This document shows positions 7,775 to 17,593 of a DNA stretch of 47,084 nucleotides, one piece after another (position 1 is the first letter of the stretch; every line of letters starts with the position of its first letter). This DNA comes from Bacteroidales bacterium. Lineage in GTDB: Bacteria; Bacteroidota; Bacteroidia; Bacteroidales; FEN-979. The stretch is from NCBI GenBank assembly GCA_023231065.1, contig JALNWE010000021.1, positions 1 through 47,084 on the forward strand, read 5' to 3'. The position numbers were made by a program, and so were the translations under genes. The notes under the pieces are model-generated. The model was given only the letters and a program-made list of their open reading frames with translations, had not been told where the DNA came from and made no database searches.

Positions 7775-9559
7775 ATGGAGCAGAAAAAAGTTTTAAAAAG
7801 TGGTGAGTTTCTAGTTGATGAAATTCCCTGTAGTGAAATTTTCATCCCTGATGAATTCAGTGAAGAACAAAAAATGATTGCACAGACTTGCCAGGATTTC
7901 ATTGACACTGAAGTTTATCCGAATATTGAAAAAATGGATACTCCTGATATCAACCTGATGAAAGAGGTTTTAAAAAAAGCAGGCGAACTGGGTATAATGG
8001 GGATCTCAATTCCGGAAGAATATGGCGGGTTCGCTCAATCTTTTACGACCCAAATGCTGGTAGCTGAAAAAATTGGAGCGGGACATTCTTTTTCTGTTGC
8101 CTTCATGGCACATACAGGAATTGGGACTTTGCCCATCATGTATTACGGTAATGAAGATCAACGTCAGCGCTATGTAACGCGTCTGGCCACAGGTGAATTT
8201 TTGGGCGCTTATTGTTTGACTGAACCTGGGGCGGGAAGTGATGCCAATTCAGGGAAAACCTGTGCCACCTTATCGAAGGATGGGAAATATTACATCCTGA
8301 ACGGTCAGAAAATGTGGATTACCAATGCAAATTATGCCGACACCCAGGTGGTCTTTGCGAAAATAGACAGGGACAGGGTCTTGAGTGCTTTCGTAGTTGA
8401 GCGCAACTTTCCTGGCGTTGTTGTTAACCCTGATGAACATAAAATGGGGATTAAAGGTTCCTCTACAGCCCAGATTTTTTATAATGACGTACATGTCCCG
8501 GTTGAAAATCTTATCGGAAGCAGGGGAGAGGGTTTCCGGATTGCACTGAGCATTCTTCACATGGGAAGATTAAAGTTGGGAGCGAATGTTTTGGGCGCCT
8601 CTAAAAAGTCTATCTGCGTTGCCGTAAAATATGCCAATGAAAGAAAACAATTTGGGGCATACATTTCCTCTTTTGGAGCCATCAAATATAAACTTGCTGA
8701 AATGGTAATCCGGACCTATGCCCTCGAATCGGCAATTTACAGGGTAAGTAAGGATATCGATGGACAGATCGAACGGAATAAAGCTGAAGGTTTGGATAAA
8801 GGCAGAGCTTCAATTGAGGGAATAAGCCATTACGCGGTTGAAGCAGCGCTCCTGAAAGTATTTGGATCCGAAGTCCTTGATTACGTTGTTGATGAGGCAG
8901 TCCAGATCCACGGAGGAATGGGCTATTCAGCCGAGGTATCAGTTGAGCGCGCTTACCGGGATTCGAGGATCAACAGGATTTTCGAAGGAACCAATGAAAT
9001 AAACAGGTTGCTCGTTTCTGACACAGCCATGAAAAGAGCCATGAAAGGTGATTTTGATCTTTTTGGGAAAGCTGAAAAAATAGCCTCTAACCCCCATGAA
9101 TTTTTCCTTCCTGCCAGGTCTGGGGAATCCTATTTTGAAGAAAAATACCGCTATCTGAAAAATTTCAAAAATCTAATCCTTTTATTAATCAGATCTGCAT
9201 CCCAACAATATGAAAAGAAATTAGTCAGTGAACAGGAAGTCCTTAACAATCTTACTGACATGATCATCGATACCTATGTGGCGGAATCAACTGCACTCCG
9301 TATCGAAAAAACCGGAATACTTAAAGGGGAAGAATCAATGGCCTTATACAAAACGATTCTTGATGTTTACATGTTTGATGCTTCGGCCCGGGTAAGAAAA
9401 TGTGCCCTGGATATTATCTATTCATTCATGGCCCCGGATCTTGCTGAAACCTATCATAAACTGATCGAAAATGCAACTACAGTCGCGGGTGTTAATATTA
9501 AAGAATTCCGCAGAAAGATCGCCGATAAATTGATTGAAGATAATACATACAATTTTTAA
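7775..9559 (+). CDS. Acyl-CoA dehydrogenase (long, VLCAD/ACAD9-like)
   Basis: 594 residues, about 200 longer than a standard acyl-CoA dehydrogenase. The core has the FAD/substrate motifs YCLTEPGAGSDANS and KMWITNANYAD, and QIHGGMGYSAEVSVERAYRDSRI. The catalytic base is Glu404 in IFEGTNEINR, at the position used by medium- and very-long-chain enzymes. An extra alpha-helical C-terminal domain (about 430-594) resembles the VLCAD/ACAD9 extension. It oxidises acyl-CoA to enoyl-CoA and should hand electrons to the EtfBA encoded upstream; chain-length preference cannot be read here. Last gene of the five-gene operon, convergent with clpC. Confidence 0.93.
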   Translation: MEQKKVLKSGEFLVDEIPCSEIFIPDEFSEEQKMIAQTCQDFIDTEVYPNIEKMDTPDINLMKEVLKKAGELGIMGISIPEEYGGFAQSFTTQMLVAEKIGAGHSFSVAFMAHTGIGTLPIMYYGNEDQRQRYVTRLATGEFLGAYCLTEPGAGSDANSGKTCATLSKDGKYYILNGQKMWITNANYADTQVVFAKIDRDRVLSAFVVERNFPGVVVNPDEHKMGIKGSSTAQIFYNDVHVPVENLIGSRGEGFRIALSILHMGRLKLGANVLGASKKSICVAVKYANERKQFGAYISSFGAIKYKLAEMVIRTYALESAIYRVSKDIDGQIERNKAEGLDKGRASIEGISHYAVEAALLKVFGSEVLDYVVDEAVQIHGGMGYSAEVSVERAYRDSRINRIFEGTNEINRLLVSDTAMKRAMKGDFDLFGKAEKIASNPHEFFLPARSGESYFEEKYRYLKNFKNLILLLIRSASQQYEKKLVSEQEVLNNLTDMIIDTYVAESTALRIEKTGILKGEESMALYKTILDVYMFDASARVRKCALDIIYSFMAPDLAETYHKLIENATTVAGVNIKEFRRKIADKLIEDNTYNF

Positions 9560-9666
9560 AAATTCCGGCCCACTATCTTAACGGGAAAGCGTTGGAAGGA
9601 GATGCATTTAAAGAAAATTCTTCAAATGGAATAAAATTCAATAAAATCCGCTGATGGAAAAGGAAT

Positions 9667-12201
9667 TTACGCTGGCCCTGATTTTGACACTGCAACGGTA
9701 ATCTCCTGTTTTTCAGTATCCAGATCGACAGTGATGAGATCATTCGGAGATAGCTTGGTTTTAATGATTTCTTCAGCGAGGGTATCTTCCACGTATTTCT
9801 GAATTGCCCTTTTTAAGGGTCTGGCCCCGAATTGAGAATCCCATCCTTTTTCGGCAATAAAATCTTTCGCCGTAGGAGTGATCACTATTTGATATCCCAT
9901 TTTGATAATTCTGTCATATAACTGTTTTAACTCGATGTCGATGATCTTATGAATATCCTCTCTTTCCAGGGATTCGAAAATAATGACATCGTCGATCCGG
10001 TTGATAAATTCAGGTGCAAAAGCTTTTTTCAGTGCGTTTTCGATCACGCTACGTGTATGGTCGGAGCTGGCCGATTGTTTAGCGCTGGTTGCAAAACCTA
10101 CACCCTGGCCAAAATCCTTTAACTGCCTTGACCCGATATTCGAGGTCATAATGATAATGGTGTTTTTAAAGTCAACACGACGGCCAAAACTATCCGTAAG
10201 TACCCCATCATCGAGAACTTGTAGCAGAAGGTGAAATACATCGGGATGTGCTTTTTCTATTTCATCCAAAAGGACCACGGAATAAGGGCGACGACGTATT
10301 TTCTCCGTAAGTTGACCTCCTTCTTCATAGCCCACATATCCCGGAGGAGCGCCGATCAACCTTGAAACGGCGAATTTTTCCATATATTCGCTCATGTCAA
10401 TCCTGACAAGGGCATCGTCAGAATCAAATAGATACCGGGATAAAATTTTAGCCAGATGGGTCTTCCCAACTCCGGTAGGCCCGAGGAAAATGAACGTTCC
10501 GATGGGTTTATTGGGATCTTTTAAGCCAGCCCGGTTTCGACGGATAGCCCTGACAACCTTTTTGATGGCTTCATTTTGTCCGATCACAGAATTTTCCAGC
10601 TCTGCTTCCATGTTGATCAGGCGGTCACCCTCATTTTTTGCAATTCGTTGAACAGGAATACCGGTCATCATAGCAACGACTTCAGCAACATTATCTTCAG
10701 CGACAATCTGACGGTTTAGTTTAGCATTCTCTTCCCATTTCTTCTTTTCACGCTCAAGTCCTTCCTGTAATTTTCTTTCGGTATCCCGCAGATCGGCAGC
10801 TTCTTCAAATTTTTGACTGTTGATAGCCTGGATTTTCCGTTTTCTTGTATCTTCAATCTGACTTTCAATAGAAATGATCTCTTGAGGAACATTAATATTG
10901 GAAATATGAACTCTGGCGCCAGCTTCATCCATGGCATCAATTGCTTTATCAGGCAAATACCGGTCTGTAATGTACCTGTTCGTCAGGGCAACACAGGCGG
11001 TGATGGCATCGTCAGTATATTTTACCAGATGATGATCTTCGTACTTCTCTTTAATATTGTTTAAAATTTCGACTGTTTCTTCAGGTGAAGTGGGATCCAC
11101 TAATACTTTCTGAAATCGACGTTCCAAAGCCCCGTCTTTTTCAATATATTGACGGTATTCATCCAGAGTAGTTGCACCGATACATTGAATTTCCCCACGG
11201 GCCAGTGCAGGTTTGAACATGTTGGAAGCATCCAGTGAACCTGATGCATTCCCTGCTCCGACAATAGTATGTATTTCATCAATAAATACAATGATATTGG
11301 GGTTTTTTTCGAGTTCGTTCAGTACCGCTTTCATTCGTTCTTCAAACTGGCCCCGGTATTTGGTGCCTGCTACAAGGGATGCAAGATCCAGTGATACCAC
11401 CCGTTTATTAAAGAGCGCCCTGGACACTTTTCGTTGAACAATTCGTAAAGCAAGTCCTTCGGCAATGGCCGATTTTCCAACTCCGGGCTCACCGATCAGA
11501 ATGGGATTGTTTTTTTTACGTCGGCTTAGGATCTGAGCTATCCGTTGTAATTCTTTCTCCCTTCCAACAATTGGGTCAAGTCTGCCCTCTTCTGCGGCTT
11601 TGGTAATATCGCGGCCAAAATTATCGAGTACAGGTGTTTTTGATTTGGGATCCTGAGGTTTTTTCTGATTTCCACTCAGGTTTTTTCCACCTTCTTCCGG
11701 ATCGTCTTCATCTTCATCCTTGGGGAGTATGTCCTGGGGGTCGAATCGGGGTTCATCCATTCCGTTTGTCAGGATAGCTTTCAATTCATCCCTTACCGTA
11801 TTATAAGTGATTCCGATCACTGTAAAATTTTTAGTGACCAGATTATTTTCATCTTTCAGAATGGCAAGAAGTAAATGTTCTGTTCCGATCAGTTCACAAT
11901 TAAAAAGTTTGGCTTCGAGGTAGGTGATTTTCAGCGCCCGTTCAGCTTGTTTGATCAGGGGTAGATTTTCGCCCCCGGTAGGTTTCTCTTTATGACTGGC
12001 AACCGCCATCTCTATTTTTTTCCGGAAATCAGGCAGATTTACATTCAGGTTCCTTAGGATTTTAACGGCGAGGCCTTCACCTTCCCGGATTATACCCAAT
12101 AGCAAATGTTCCAATCCGATATAATCATTTCCCAAACGCTGTGCCTCTTCCCGGCTATATATTAAGACATCTTTGACATGTTGTGAGAATTTTGCTTCCA
12201 T
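9667..12201 (-). CDS. clpC: ATP-dependent Clp protease ATP-binding subunit ClpC
   Basis: An 844-residue Hsp100 unfoldase. In order it has: two N-terminal Clp repeats (IGLEHLLLGIIREG and IGTEHLLLAILKD); an acidic linker rich in D/E; AAA+ module 1 with Walker A GEPGVGKS (237-244) and Walker B VFIDEIHT; a middle region with a UVR-like motif (AINSQKFEEAADLRDTERKL); AAA+ module 2 with Walker A GPTGVGKT (574-581) and LLDEIEKA; and the C-terminal small domain. It feeds substrates to ClpP, which is not encoded here. It diverges from gyrA, and a TACTTTTG box lies about 80 bases upstream of its ATG. The adaptor gene clpS is 7.7 kb away. Confidence 0.96.
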   Translation of the reverse strand: MEAKFSQHVKDVLIYSREEAQRLGNDYIGLEHLLLGIIREGEGLAVKILRNLNVNLPDFRKKIEMAVASHKEKPTGGENLPLIKQAERALKITYLEAKLFNCELIGTEHLLLAILKDENNLVTKNFTVIGITYNTVRDELKAILTNGMDEPRFDPQDILPKDEDEDDPEEGGKNLSGNQKKPQDPKSKTPVLDNFGRDITKAAEEGRLDPIVGREKELQRIAQILSRRKKNNPILIGEPGVGKSAIAEGLALRIVQRKVSRALFNKRVVSLDLASLVAGTKYRGQFEERMKAVLNELEKNPNIIVFIDEIHTIVGAGNASGSLDASNMFKPALARGEIQCIGATTLDEYRQYIEKDGALERRFQKVLVDPTSPEETVEILNNIKEKYEDHHLVKYTDDAITACVALTNRYITDRYLPDKAIDAMDEAGARVHISNINVPQEIISIESQIEDTRKRKIQAINSQKFEEAADLRDTERKLQEGLEREKKKWEENAKLNRQIVAEDNVAEVVAMMTGIPVQRIAKNEGDRLINMEAELENSVIGQNEAIKKVVRAIRRNRAGLKDPNKPIGTFIFLGPTGVGKTHLAKILSRYLFDSDDALVRIDMSEYMEKFAVSRLIGAPPGYVGYEEGGQLTEKIRRRPYSVVLLDEIEKAHPDVFHLLLQVLDDGVLTDSFGRRVDFKNTIIIMTSNIGSRQLKDFGQGVGFATSAKQSASSDHTRSVIENALKKAFAPEFINRIDDVIIFESLEREDIHKIIDIELKQLYDRIIKMGYQIVITPTAKDFIAEKGWDSQFGARPLKRAIQKYVEDTLAEEIIKTKLSPNDLITVDLDTEKQEITVAVSKSGPA

Positions 12202-12280
12202 AAATTGCTGTTTTTCAGTATAAGGTGCTTTATTGACAAAAATCGAACCATATTAAAAACGGAAATCTTGTCAATGCCTC

Positions 12281-12288
12281 CAAAAGTA
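12281..12288 (-). promoter_or_regulatory. clpC: -7 box for clpC
   Basis: On the minus strand this is TACTTTTG, an exact TAnnTTTG, 80 bases upstream of the clpC ATG. No convincing -33 TTTG is visible. It lies in the 270-base clpC/gyrA divergent spacer; I see no other feature there except the gyrA box. Confidence 0.45.
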
Positions 12289-12399
12289 CGATCGAATTTT
12301 AGATTTTATTGCGGTAAGCCTTGAAATTATTAACAGTTTCATGTTAGTAATAGATATAAATTAATTGGTAAAACTCATGGTTTATAGATGGATTTTTGT

Positions 12400-12407
12400 T
12401 ACCTTCG
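12400..12407 (+). promoter_or_regulatory. gyrA: Probable -7 box for gyrA
   Basis: TACCTTCG is a one-mismatch match to TAnnTTTG, 64 bases before the gyrA ATG. The following spacer is T- and A-rich. Confidence 0.35.
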
Positions 12408-12471
12408 TGGTGTCTTTTTTTGAAATCTATCTATTTGATAATTAATAATATAACTAATACAAAATCAGGTT

Positions 12472-15054
12472 ATGGGATCGGAAGAAAAAATCGTTCAGGT
12501 GAATATTGAAAACCAGATGAAAACTGCCTACATTGACTATTCCATGTCAGTGATCGTGCAGCGTGCATTGCCGGATGTAAGGGATGGTTTTAAACCTGCT
12601 CACCGGAGGGTACTTTTCGGAATGTATGAGCTGGGCAATCTGTCGAATAGAGCCTATAAAAAATCGGCCAGAATAGTAGGGGAGGTCTTGGGGAAATATC
12701 ATCCCCACGGGGATACTTCGGTATATGATACCATGGTCAGGATGGCTCAGGAATGGAGTTTGCGATATCCGCTCGTGGATGGACAGGGGAACTTTGGCTC
12801 TATGGATGGGGATAGTGCGGCTGCCATGCGTTATACCGAAGCAAGGATGCAAAAAATTGCCGAGGAGATGGTTGCTGATATTGAAAAGGATACTGTTGAT
12901 TTTCAATTGAATTTTGATGATACTTTAAAGGAGCCTACGGTTATGCCTTCGCGTATACCCAATTTATTAATCAATGGGTCAAGTGGTATTGCAGTTGGAA
13001 TGGCCACAAACATGGCTCCCCACAATCTCACTGAGGTTGTCGATGGGATCATTGCCTATATTGATAACCGGCAGATAACGATCCCCGAATTGATGAAATT
13101 CATCAAAGCGCCTGATTTTCCTACAGGTGGAATTATTTATGGCGTTGAAGGGGTTAAGGAAGCATACGAAACGGGCAGGGGCAGGATCGTCATGCGGGGT
13201 GAGTCAAAAATCGAGCAGGATGAACATGGCCGCGAAATGATCATTGTTACATCTATTCCTTATCAGGTGAACAAAGCAGAGATGATCAAGAAGACTGCAG
13301 AATTGGTCAACGATAAGAAAATTGAAGGCATCAGTGACATTCGGGATGAATCAGACCGCCATGGTGTCCGTATCGTATATGAACTAAAAAGGGAAGCAAT
13401 TACCAACGTCGTACTGAACAAATTGTATCAGATGACACCGCTTCAAACCTCGTTCAACATCAATAACATAGCGCTTGTTAAGGGGAGACCCATGATGTTG
13501 AACCTGAAAGATCTGATTTATTATTACGTAGAGCACCGACATGAGGTGATTATTCGCCGTACAAGATTTGAATTGTCCGAAGCTGAAAAACGGGCCCATG
13601 TTCTTGAAGGGCTGCTTATAGCTTTGGATCACCTGGATGAAGTTATTACCCTGATCAGGTCTTCACAAACCCCGGATGATGCAAAGAACGGCCTTATATC
13701 GACTTTTTCATTTTCAGAGATTCAGGCGAAAGCCATTCTTGATATGCGGCTTCAACGTCTGACAGGGTTGGAGCGGGATAAGATCAAAGAGGAGTATGAT
13801 GAACTGATGAAACTTATCGAGCATTTAAAAAGTATTTTAGCTGACGAACATCTCCAGATGGAGGTCATTAAAACGGAATTACTTGAAATAAAAGAAAAAT
13901 ATGGAGACGAAGCACGGTCGCAGATCATTTATACCGCTTCGGACTTCAGAATTGAAGATACCATTGCTGACGAAAATGTGGTCATCACAATTTCTCATCT
14001 GGGTTATATAAAACGTACCCCGCTTTCGGAATATCGCCGGCAGAACAGGGGAGGCCGCGGGGTAAAGGGTACAGATATCCGGGATGATGATTTTCTTGAG
14101 CATCTTTTTGTAGCCACGAACCACAACTATCTTTTATTATTCACGGAAAAAGGAAAATGTTTTTGGATCAGGGTTTTCGAAATTCCGGAAGGCGGAAAAA
14201 CTTCCAAAGGAAGAGCGATCCAGAACCTGGTCAACATAGAACAAGATGATAAGGTACAAGCTTTTATCAACGTGAAAGGCCTGAAGGATGAAGAATATAT
14301 CAAAACAAACTATATCATTCTGGCAACCAAACGCGGAACAATAAAAAAGACTTCCCTTGAGGCATTCTCACGCCCTCGTCAAAACGGGATCAATGCGATC
14401 ACAATCCATGAGGGTGATTGCTTATTGGAAGCAAAACTTACGCAGGGTACCAATGAGATTGTGATGGCGCTCCGGTCGGGTAGGGCTATCCGGTTTAACG
14501 AAGAAAAAGTTCGTCCTATGGGTCGGAACGCAGCTGGTGTCAGAGGTATCACCCTATCTAATAAAAAAGATGAAGTTGTTGGCATGATTTGTGTTCCCCT
14601 GGACAAAAAATCCGATGTGCTGGTGGTTTCTGAAAATGGTTATGGAAAGAGATCAGATCTGGATGATTACCGCATCACAAACCGTGGCGGGAAAGGAGTT
14701 AAGACACTGAATATTACTGATAAAACTGGTTCACTGATCGCGGTAAAATCCGTGACCGATACAGATGATCTTATGATCATCAACCGTTCCGGTGTGATCA
14801 TCCGCATGGCTGTAACTGATTTAAGGGTGATGGGCCGGGCCACACAGGGAGTCCGGGTAATCAAGATTGACGAAGGAGATGCTATTGCTGCCGTTGCCAA
14901 AGTTGATGTGGAGGAAGAAGAAAATTCATCCGACGAATCCTCAGATAACATTTCATCAGATAATATTCCATCAGATGAAACTAATAATGACGATCAGGAT
15001 GGGGAAAATTCTGTTGAAAATCATGAATCAGATGGGAATGATACTGAAAATTAA
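12472..15054 (+). CDS. gyrA: DNA gyrase subunit A
   Basis: An 860-residue type IIA topoisomerase breakage-reunion subunit. The quinolone-resistance region YHPHGDTSVYDTMVRMAQ and the catalytic tyrosine AAMRYTEARM (Tyr121) are intact. The C-terminal beta-pinwheel has GyrA-box-like QNRGGRGVKG (about residue 525), which argues for gyrase rather than topoisomerase IV. The protein ends in an acidic/serine-asparagine tail (after about residue 815: EEEENSSDESSDN...), a common gyrase regulatory tail of variable sequence. Position 83-equivalent is serine (HGDTSVYDT), so no obvious quinolone-resistance change is seen. ATG start; 270 bases separate it from divergent clpC. Confidence 0.97.
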   Translation: MGSEEKIVQVNIENQMKTAYIDYSMSVIVQRALPDVRDGFKPAHRRVLFGMYELGNLSNRAYKKSARIVGEVLGKYHPHGDTSVYDTMVRMAQEWSLRYPLVDGQGNFGSMDGDSAAAMRYTEARMQKIAEEMVADIEKDTVDFQLNFDDTLKEPTVMPSRIPNLLINGSSGIAVGMATNMAPHNLTEVVDGIIAYIDNRQITIPELMKFIKAPDFPTGGIIYGVEGVKEAYETGRGRIVMRGESKIEQDEHGREMIIVTSIPYQVNKAEMIKKTAELVNDKKIEGISDIRDESDRHGVRIVYELKREAITNVVLNKLYQMTPLQTSFNINNIALVKGRPMMLNLKDLIYYYVEHRHEVIIRRTRFELSEAEKRAHVLEGLLIALDHLDEVITLIRSSQTPDDAKNGLISTFSFSEIQAKAILDMRLQRLTGLERDKIKEEYDELMKLIEHLKSILADEHLQMEVIKTELLEIKEKYGDEARSQIIYTASDFRIEDTIADENVVITISHLGYIKRTPLSEYRRQNRGGRGVKGTDIRDDDFLEHLFVATNHNYLLLFTEKGKCFWIRVFEIPEGGKTSKGRAIQNLVNIEQDDKVQAFINVKGLKDEEYIKTNYIILATKRGTIKKTSLEAFSRPRQNGINAITIHEGDCLLEAKLTQGTNEIVMALRSGRAIRFNEEKVRPMGRNAAGVRGITLSNKKDEVVGMICVPLDKKSDVLVVSENGYGKRSDLDDYRITNRGGKGVKTLNITDKTGSLIAVKSVTDTDDLMIINRSGVIIRMAVTDLRVMGRATQGVRVIKIDEGDAIAAVAKVDVEEEENSSDESSDNISSDNIPSDETNNDDQDGENSVENHESDGNDTEN

Positions 15055-15091
15055 TTTGTTTTGAGTTAGTAATCAATCGGAGGGTATTTTA

Positions 15092-15099
15092 TATCTTTG
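15092..15099 (+). promoter_or_regulatory. -7 box for the TPR gene
   Basis: TATCTTTG, an exact consensus match, lies 45 bases before the ATG at 15145. The TTG inside this box (15097) opens a longer frame, but that codon would lie upstream of the transcript start near 15105. Confidence 0.6.
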
Positions 15100-15144
15100 C
15101 ACACTGAATATCAACTAAAACGTAACATATTAACAATCAACACG

Positions 15145-16332
15145 ATGAAAAAAATTGCATTGACTTTGGTTATGGTTGCAGCCATGACCATGGCATTTGG
15201 CCAGAAAAGCGTGCGGCAATCAGCATCCAATTATCTGAAGGATGGTAAATTAGACAAAGCAATGGTAGCCATTAATCAATGTATCCTCGATCCCAGTACT
15301 GCACAGGATGCACGGGCATGGTTTATCCGTGGAAATGTTTATTTGGAAATTGCCAATACAAAGGATGAAACTTACAAAGCGCTGGATCCGGAGCCCTTGG
15401 TAAAAGCGCTGGAATCGTACAAAAAGGCGGTTGAATTTGATCCGAAAAAGGAGTATTTCGACGATATCCTGGCTAAGTTGAACTGGCAAAGGAATAATTA
15501 TTACAATGCTGCCGTGGAATTTTATAATAAAAGGGATTATAAAGATGCCATGCTTGCATTTGCCAAAGGGGCAGAAGTGATTGAAGTATCCAACATTTCC
15601 GATACCTTATCGCTTCTGAATGCTGCGACTTGCGCTTCCTTAGCCAATGAAAAATCAGCGGCAAAGGAATATTATTTAAAATTATTAAAGGGAAACTATA
15701 AATCACAGGTTGTATATATTTCATTATCAGATATATATCGTCAAGAAAAAGATTCAACCAATGCTATAAAATATGTCCGGATGGGACAAGCGGCTTATCC
15801 CAATGATCTCCGCTTATTATTGACCGAAACCAATATTTACCTTACCTTCAATAACACTGATAAGGCTTTGCACAACCTCGAAGTTGCAAAGCAGAAAGAT
15901 TCGGCCAATTATTCGGTTTTCTTTGCTCTCGGTACTATTTACGATAATATCTCGAATGATTCTTCGAAAACGCCGGAAGTCAGGGCTAAAGCATTTGATA
16001 ATGCCATAAAAACATATAAAGATGCGCTTAGGATTAATCCGGAATATTTTGAGGCTAATTATAACCTGGGAGCGATGTACGTGAATAAAGCTGCCTCTAT
16101 TAATGATGATGCCAACAAATTGCCCTTGGATGCTACAGAACAATTTGATAAACTCAAGAAGGAAGCGGACTCTTATCTTGAAAGAGCATTGCCGTTTCTG
16201 GAAAAAGCCACTGAACTTCAGCCAGATGATTTGAATACGCTGTTTTCGCTGAAGCAAATTTATGGAAGGACCAACAAACAGGATAAAGTAAAAGAGGTGC
16301 AAGAGAAGATCAACAAGGCACAGAATAAGTAA
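15145..16332 (+). CDS. Exported tetratricopeptide-repeat protein
   Basis: 395 residues from the ATG at 15145. I chose this start because it begins a clean signal peptide (MKKIALTLVMVAAMTMAFGQ) and the earlier TTG falls inside the -7 box. The mature protein is a helical repeat array: recognisable TPR units near AWFIRGNVYLEIANT, LESYKKAVEFDP, AMLAFAKGAEVI, SAAKEYYLKLLKGN, AIKTYKDALRINPEYFEANYNLGAMYV and YLERALPFLEKATELQPD. Periplasmic scaffolding or complex assembly is the usual role of such proteins; the partner is not apparent. It follows gyrA by 90 bases, has its own promoter and ends at a strong hairpin. Confidence 0.85.
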   Translation: MKKIALTLVMVAAMTMAFGQKSVRQSASNYLKDGKLDKAMVAINQCILDPSTAQDARAWFIRGNVYLEIANTKDETYKALDPEPLVKALESYKKAVEFDPKKEYFDDILAKLNWQRNNYYNAAVEFYNKRDYKDAMLAFAKGAEVIEVSNISDTLSLLNAATCASLANEKSAAKEYYLKLLKGNYKSQVVYISLSDIYRQEKDSTNAIKYVRMGQAAYPNDLRLLLTETNIYLTFNNTDKALHNLEVAKQKDSANYSVFFALGTIYDNISNDSSKTPEVRAKAFDNAIKTYKDALRINPEYFEANYNLGAMYVNKAASINDDANKLPLDATEQFDKLKKEADSYLERALPFLEKATELQPDDLNTLFSLKQIYGRTNKQDKVKEVQEKINKAQNK

Positions 16333-16358
16333 TAAGAAAATACAGAATATTATCAGGG

Positions 16359-16389
16359 ACAGGGGGACAGCTCATTACTATCCCCCTGT
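16359..16389. terminator. Terminator between convergent genes
   Basis: ACAGGGGGA (16359-16367) pairs perfectly with TCCCCCTGT (16381-16389) around a 13-base loop, followed by a short T-rich stretch. It lies 27 bases after the TPR stop, between that gene and the convergent SRPBCC gene. Confidence 0.7.
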
Positions 16390-16485
16390 TTATTTGATAT
16401 TTCCTACTTAACATAATATTAATTATAAGAATTAACGAAATGTCCAAAATCAATAAATTAATGACAGAGATGGTCTGGATATATA

Positions 16486-17484
16486 CTATTTTATAGGAAA
16501 TATTATATCCGTTTCCCACTTCATTGTATCTTTCTCCGTCTTGGGATCAGTTACATATACTTCCCAGGGCCAACCTGTTGTTTCCAGGTTACTTTCTTTA
16601 CAATATTGATCCAATGCCCTATAAGCCACTTCTGTTTTGGAATAAGGACCAAAATAAATGGCTTTTACTCCTTTCTGTTCCGGTAAACAAACGACCTCGA
16701 CTCGTCCCTTCCCTTTATTTGCCCATTCAACTGGAATACCGATATCCATGACCGAGAACATGGTCACCGAATCCCATTTGATATAAATGGCAAATGGAAA
16801 TCCTTTGGGGACTAATTTCTGGGCACGAATGAAAGCCATGACTTCATTAAACGCTTTCCCCATAACCTTTTCGAAGGTTTGTGGCCCTGCAGAATCCCGG
16901 ATTATAAGAACCAATTGGGCTGGAATTTTGGTTTCTTCAATCCGAGGCCATGATTTCCTTTCTTCAGCTACTTTTTTCAGCTTTGAAAGACCTTTTTCGA
17001 AATCAGGTCCCATCATCTTATTCATGAATAATCCCATATACCTGTTCAAGGGATTATCCCCCAGATCACCCTCGTCAAACCAAGCTACTTTGCACGAATC
17101 TCCATCCTCAATGACTATTTTCCCTTTTGATTTATACTTTCCCTGAGCAAAAGAAAGATCGTAGGTAATTAATTGTCCAGGAATAAAATCAGTTGCTGTC
17201 ATTATCCCTTCACCCATTTTATTTCCGTTCCATTTCCAGGTAGCGCCAACCTGACCATCCATCCCGGTTATTTCAAAAACAGCCGTAGAATCCATCTCCT
17301 GGGTCCATGGAACCCATAAGGTCCATTTCCTGAAATTGGATGTCAGATCGTAAATTAAATGTTTATCAGCATTTATGTATACGCTTCGTTCAACCGAATA
17401 CTTTTTTGGTAATAAATAAGCCACGATAAGTAAAACAGCTAATATCCCCAAAAGCCAGTAAAGAATTTTAATAAAAATTTTCAT
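16486..17484 (-). CDS. Membrane-anchored SRPBCC and GyrI-like (effector-binding) domain protein
   Basis: 332 residues. The N-terminal segment IKILYWLLGILAVLLIVAYLL is a membrane anchor. Residues about 30-180 look like a START/SRPBCC (polyketide-cyclase type) fold: SVERSVYINADKHLIYDLTSNFRKWTLW, then GATWKWNGNKMGEG. Residues about 185-332 resemble the AraC effector-binding/GyrI fold (IPAQLVLIIRD, VYVTDP at the end). Both folds bind small hydrophobic ligands, so ligand binding or hydrolysis near the membrane is an inference only. No DNA-binding domain is present. It is convergent with the TPR gene and divergent from the epimerase gene. Confidence 0.75.
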   Translation of the reverse strand: MKIFIKILYWLLGILAVLLIVAYLLPKKYSVERSVYINADKHLIYDLTSNFRKWTLWVPWTQEMDSTAVFEITGMDGQVGATWKWNGNKMGEGIMTATDFIPGQLITYDLSFAQGKYKSKGKIVIEDGDSCKVAWFDEGDLGDNPLNRYMGLFMNKMMGPDFEKGLSKLKKVAEERKSWPRIEETKIPAQLVLIIRDSAGPQTFEKVMGKAFNEVMAFIRAQKLVPKGFPFAIYIKWDSVTMFSVMDIGIPVEWANKGKGRVEVVCLPEQKGVKAIYFGPYSKTEVAYRALDQYCKESNLETTGWPWEVYVTDPKTEKDTMKWETDIIFPIK

Positions 17485-17564
17485 CTTGTACGGATTTAAA
17501 CTATTTTTTAAGGTAAAAATAGTACATATTCAACCATAATGCAAGTGTTCAAATGAAATATTAC

Positions 17565-17572
17565 TACATTTG
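17565..17572 (+). promoter_or_regulatory. -7 box for the epimerase/5alpha-reductase pair
   Basis: TACATTTG, an exact match, lies 21 bases before the ATG at 17594. The TTG at 17570 that would extend the frame is part of this box and is therefore an unlikely start. Confidence 0.6.
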
Positions 17573-17593
17573 CCATTAACTGAAACTAAACGG

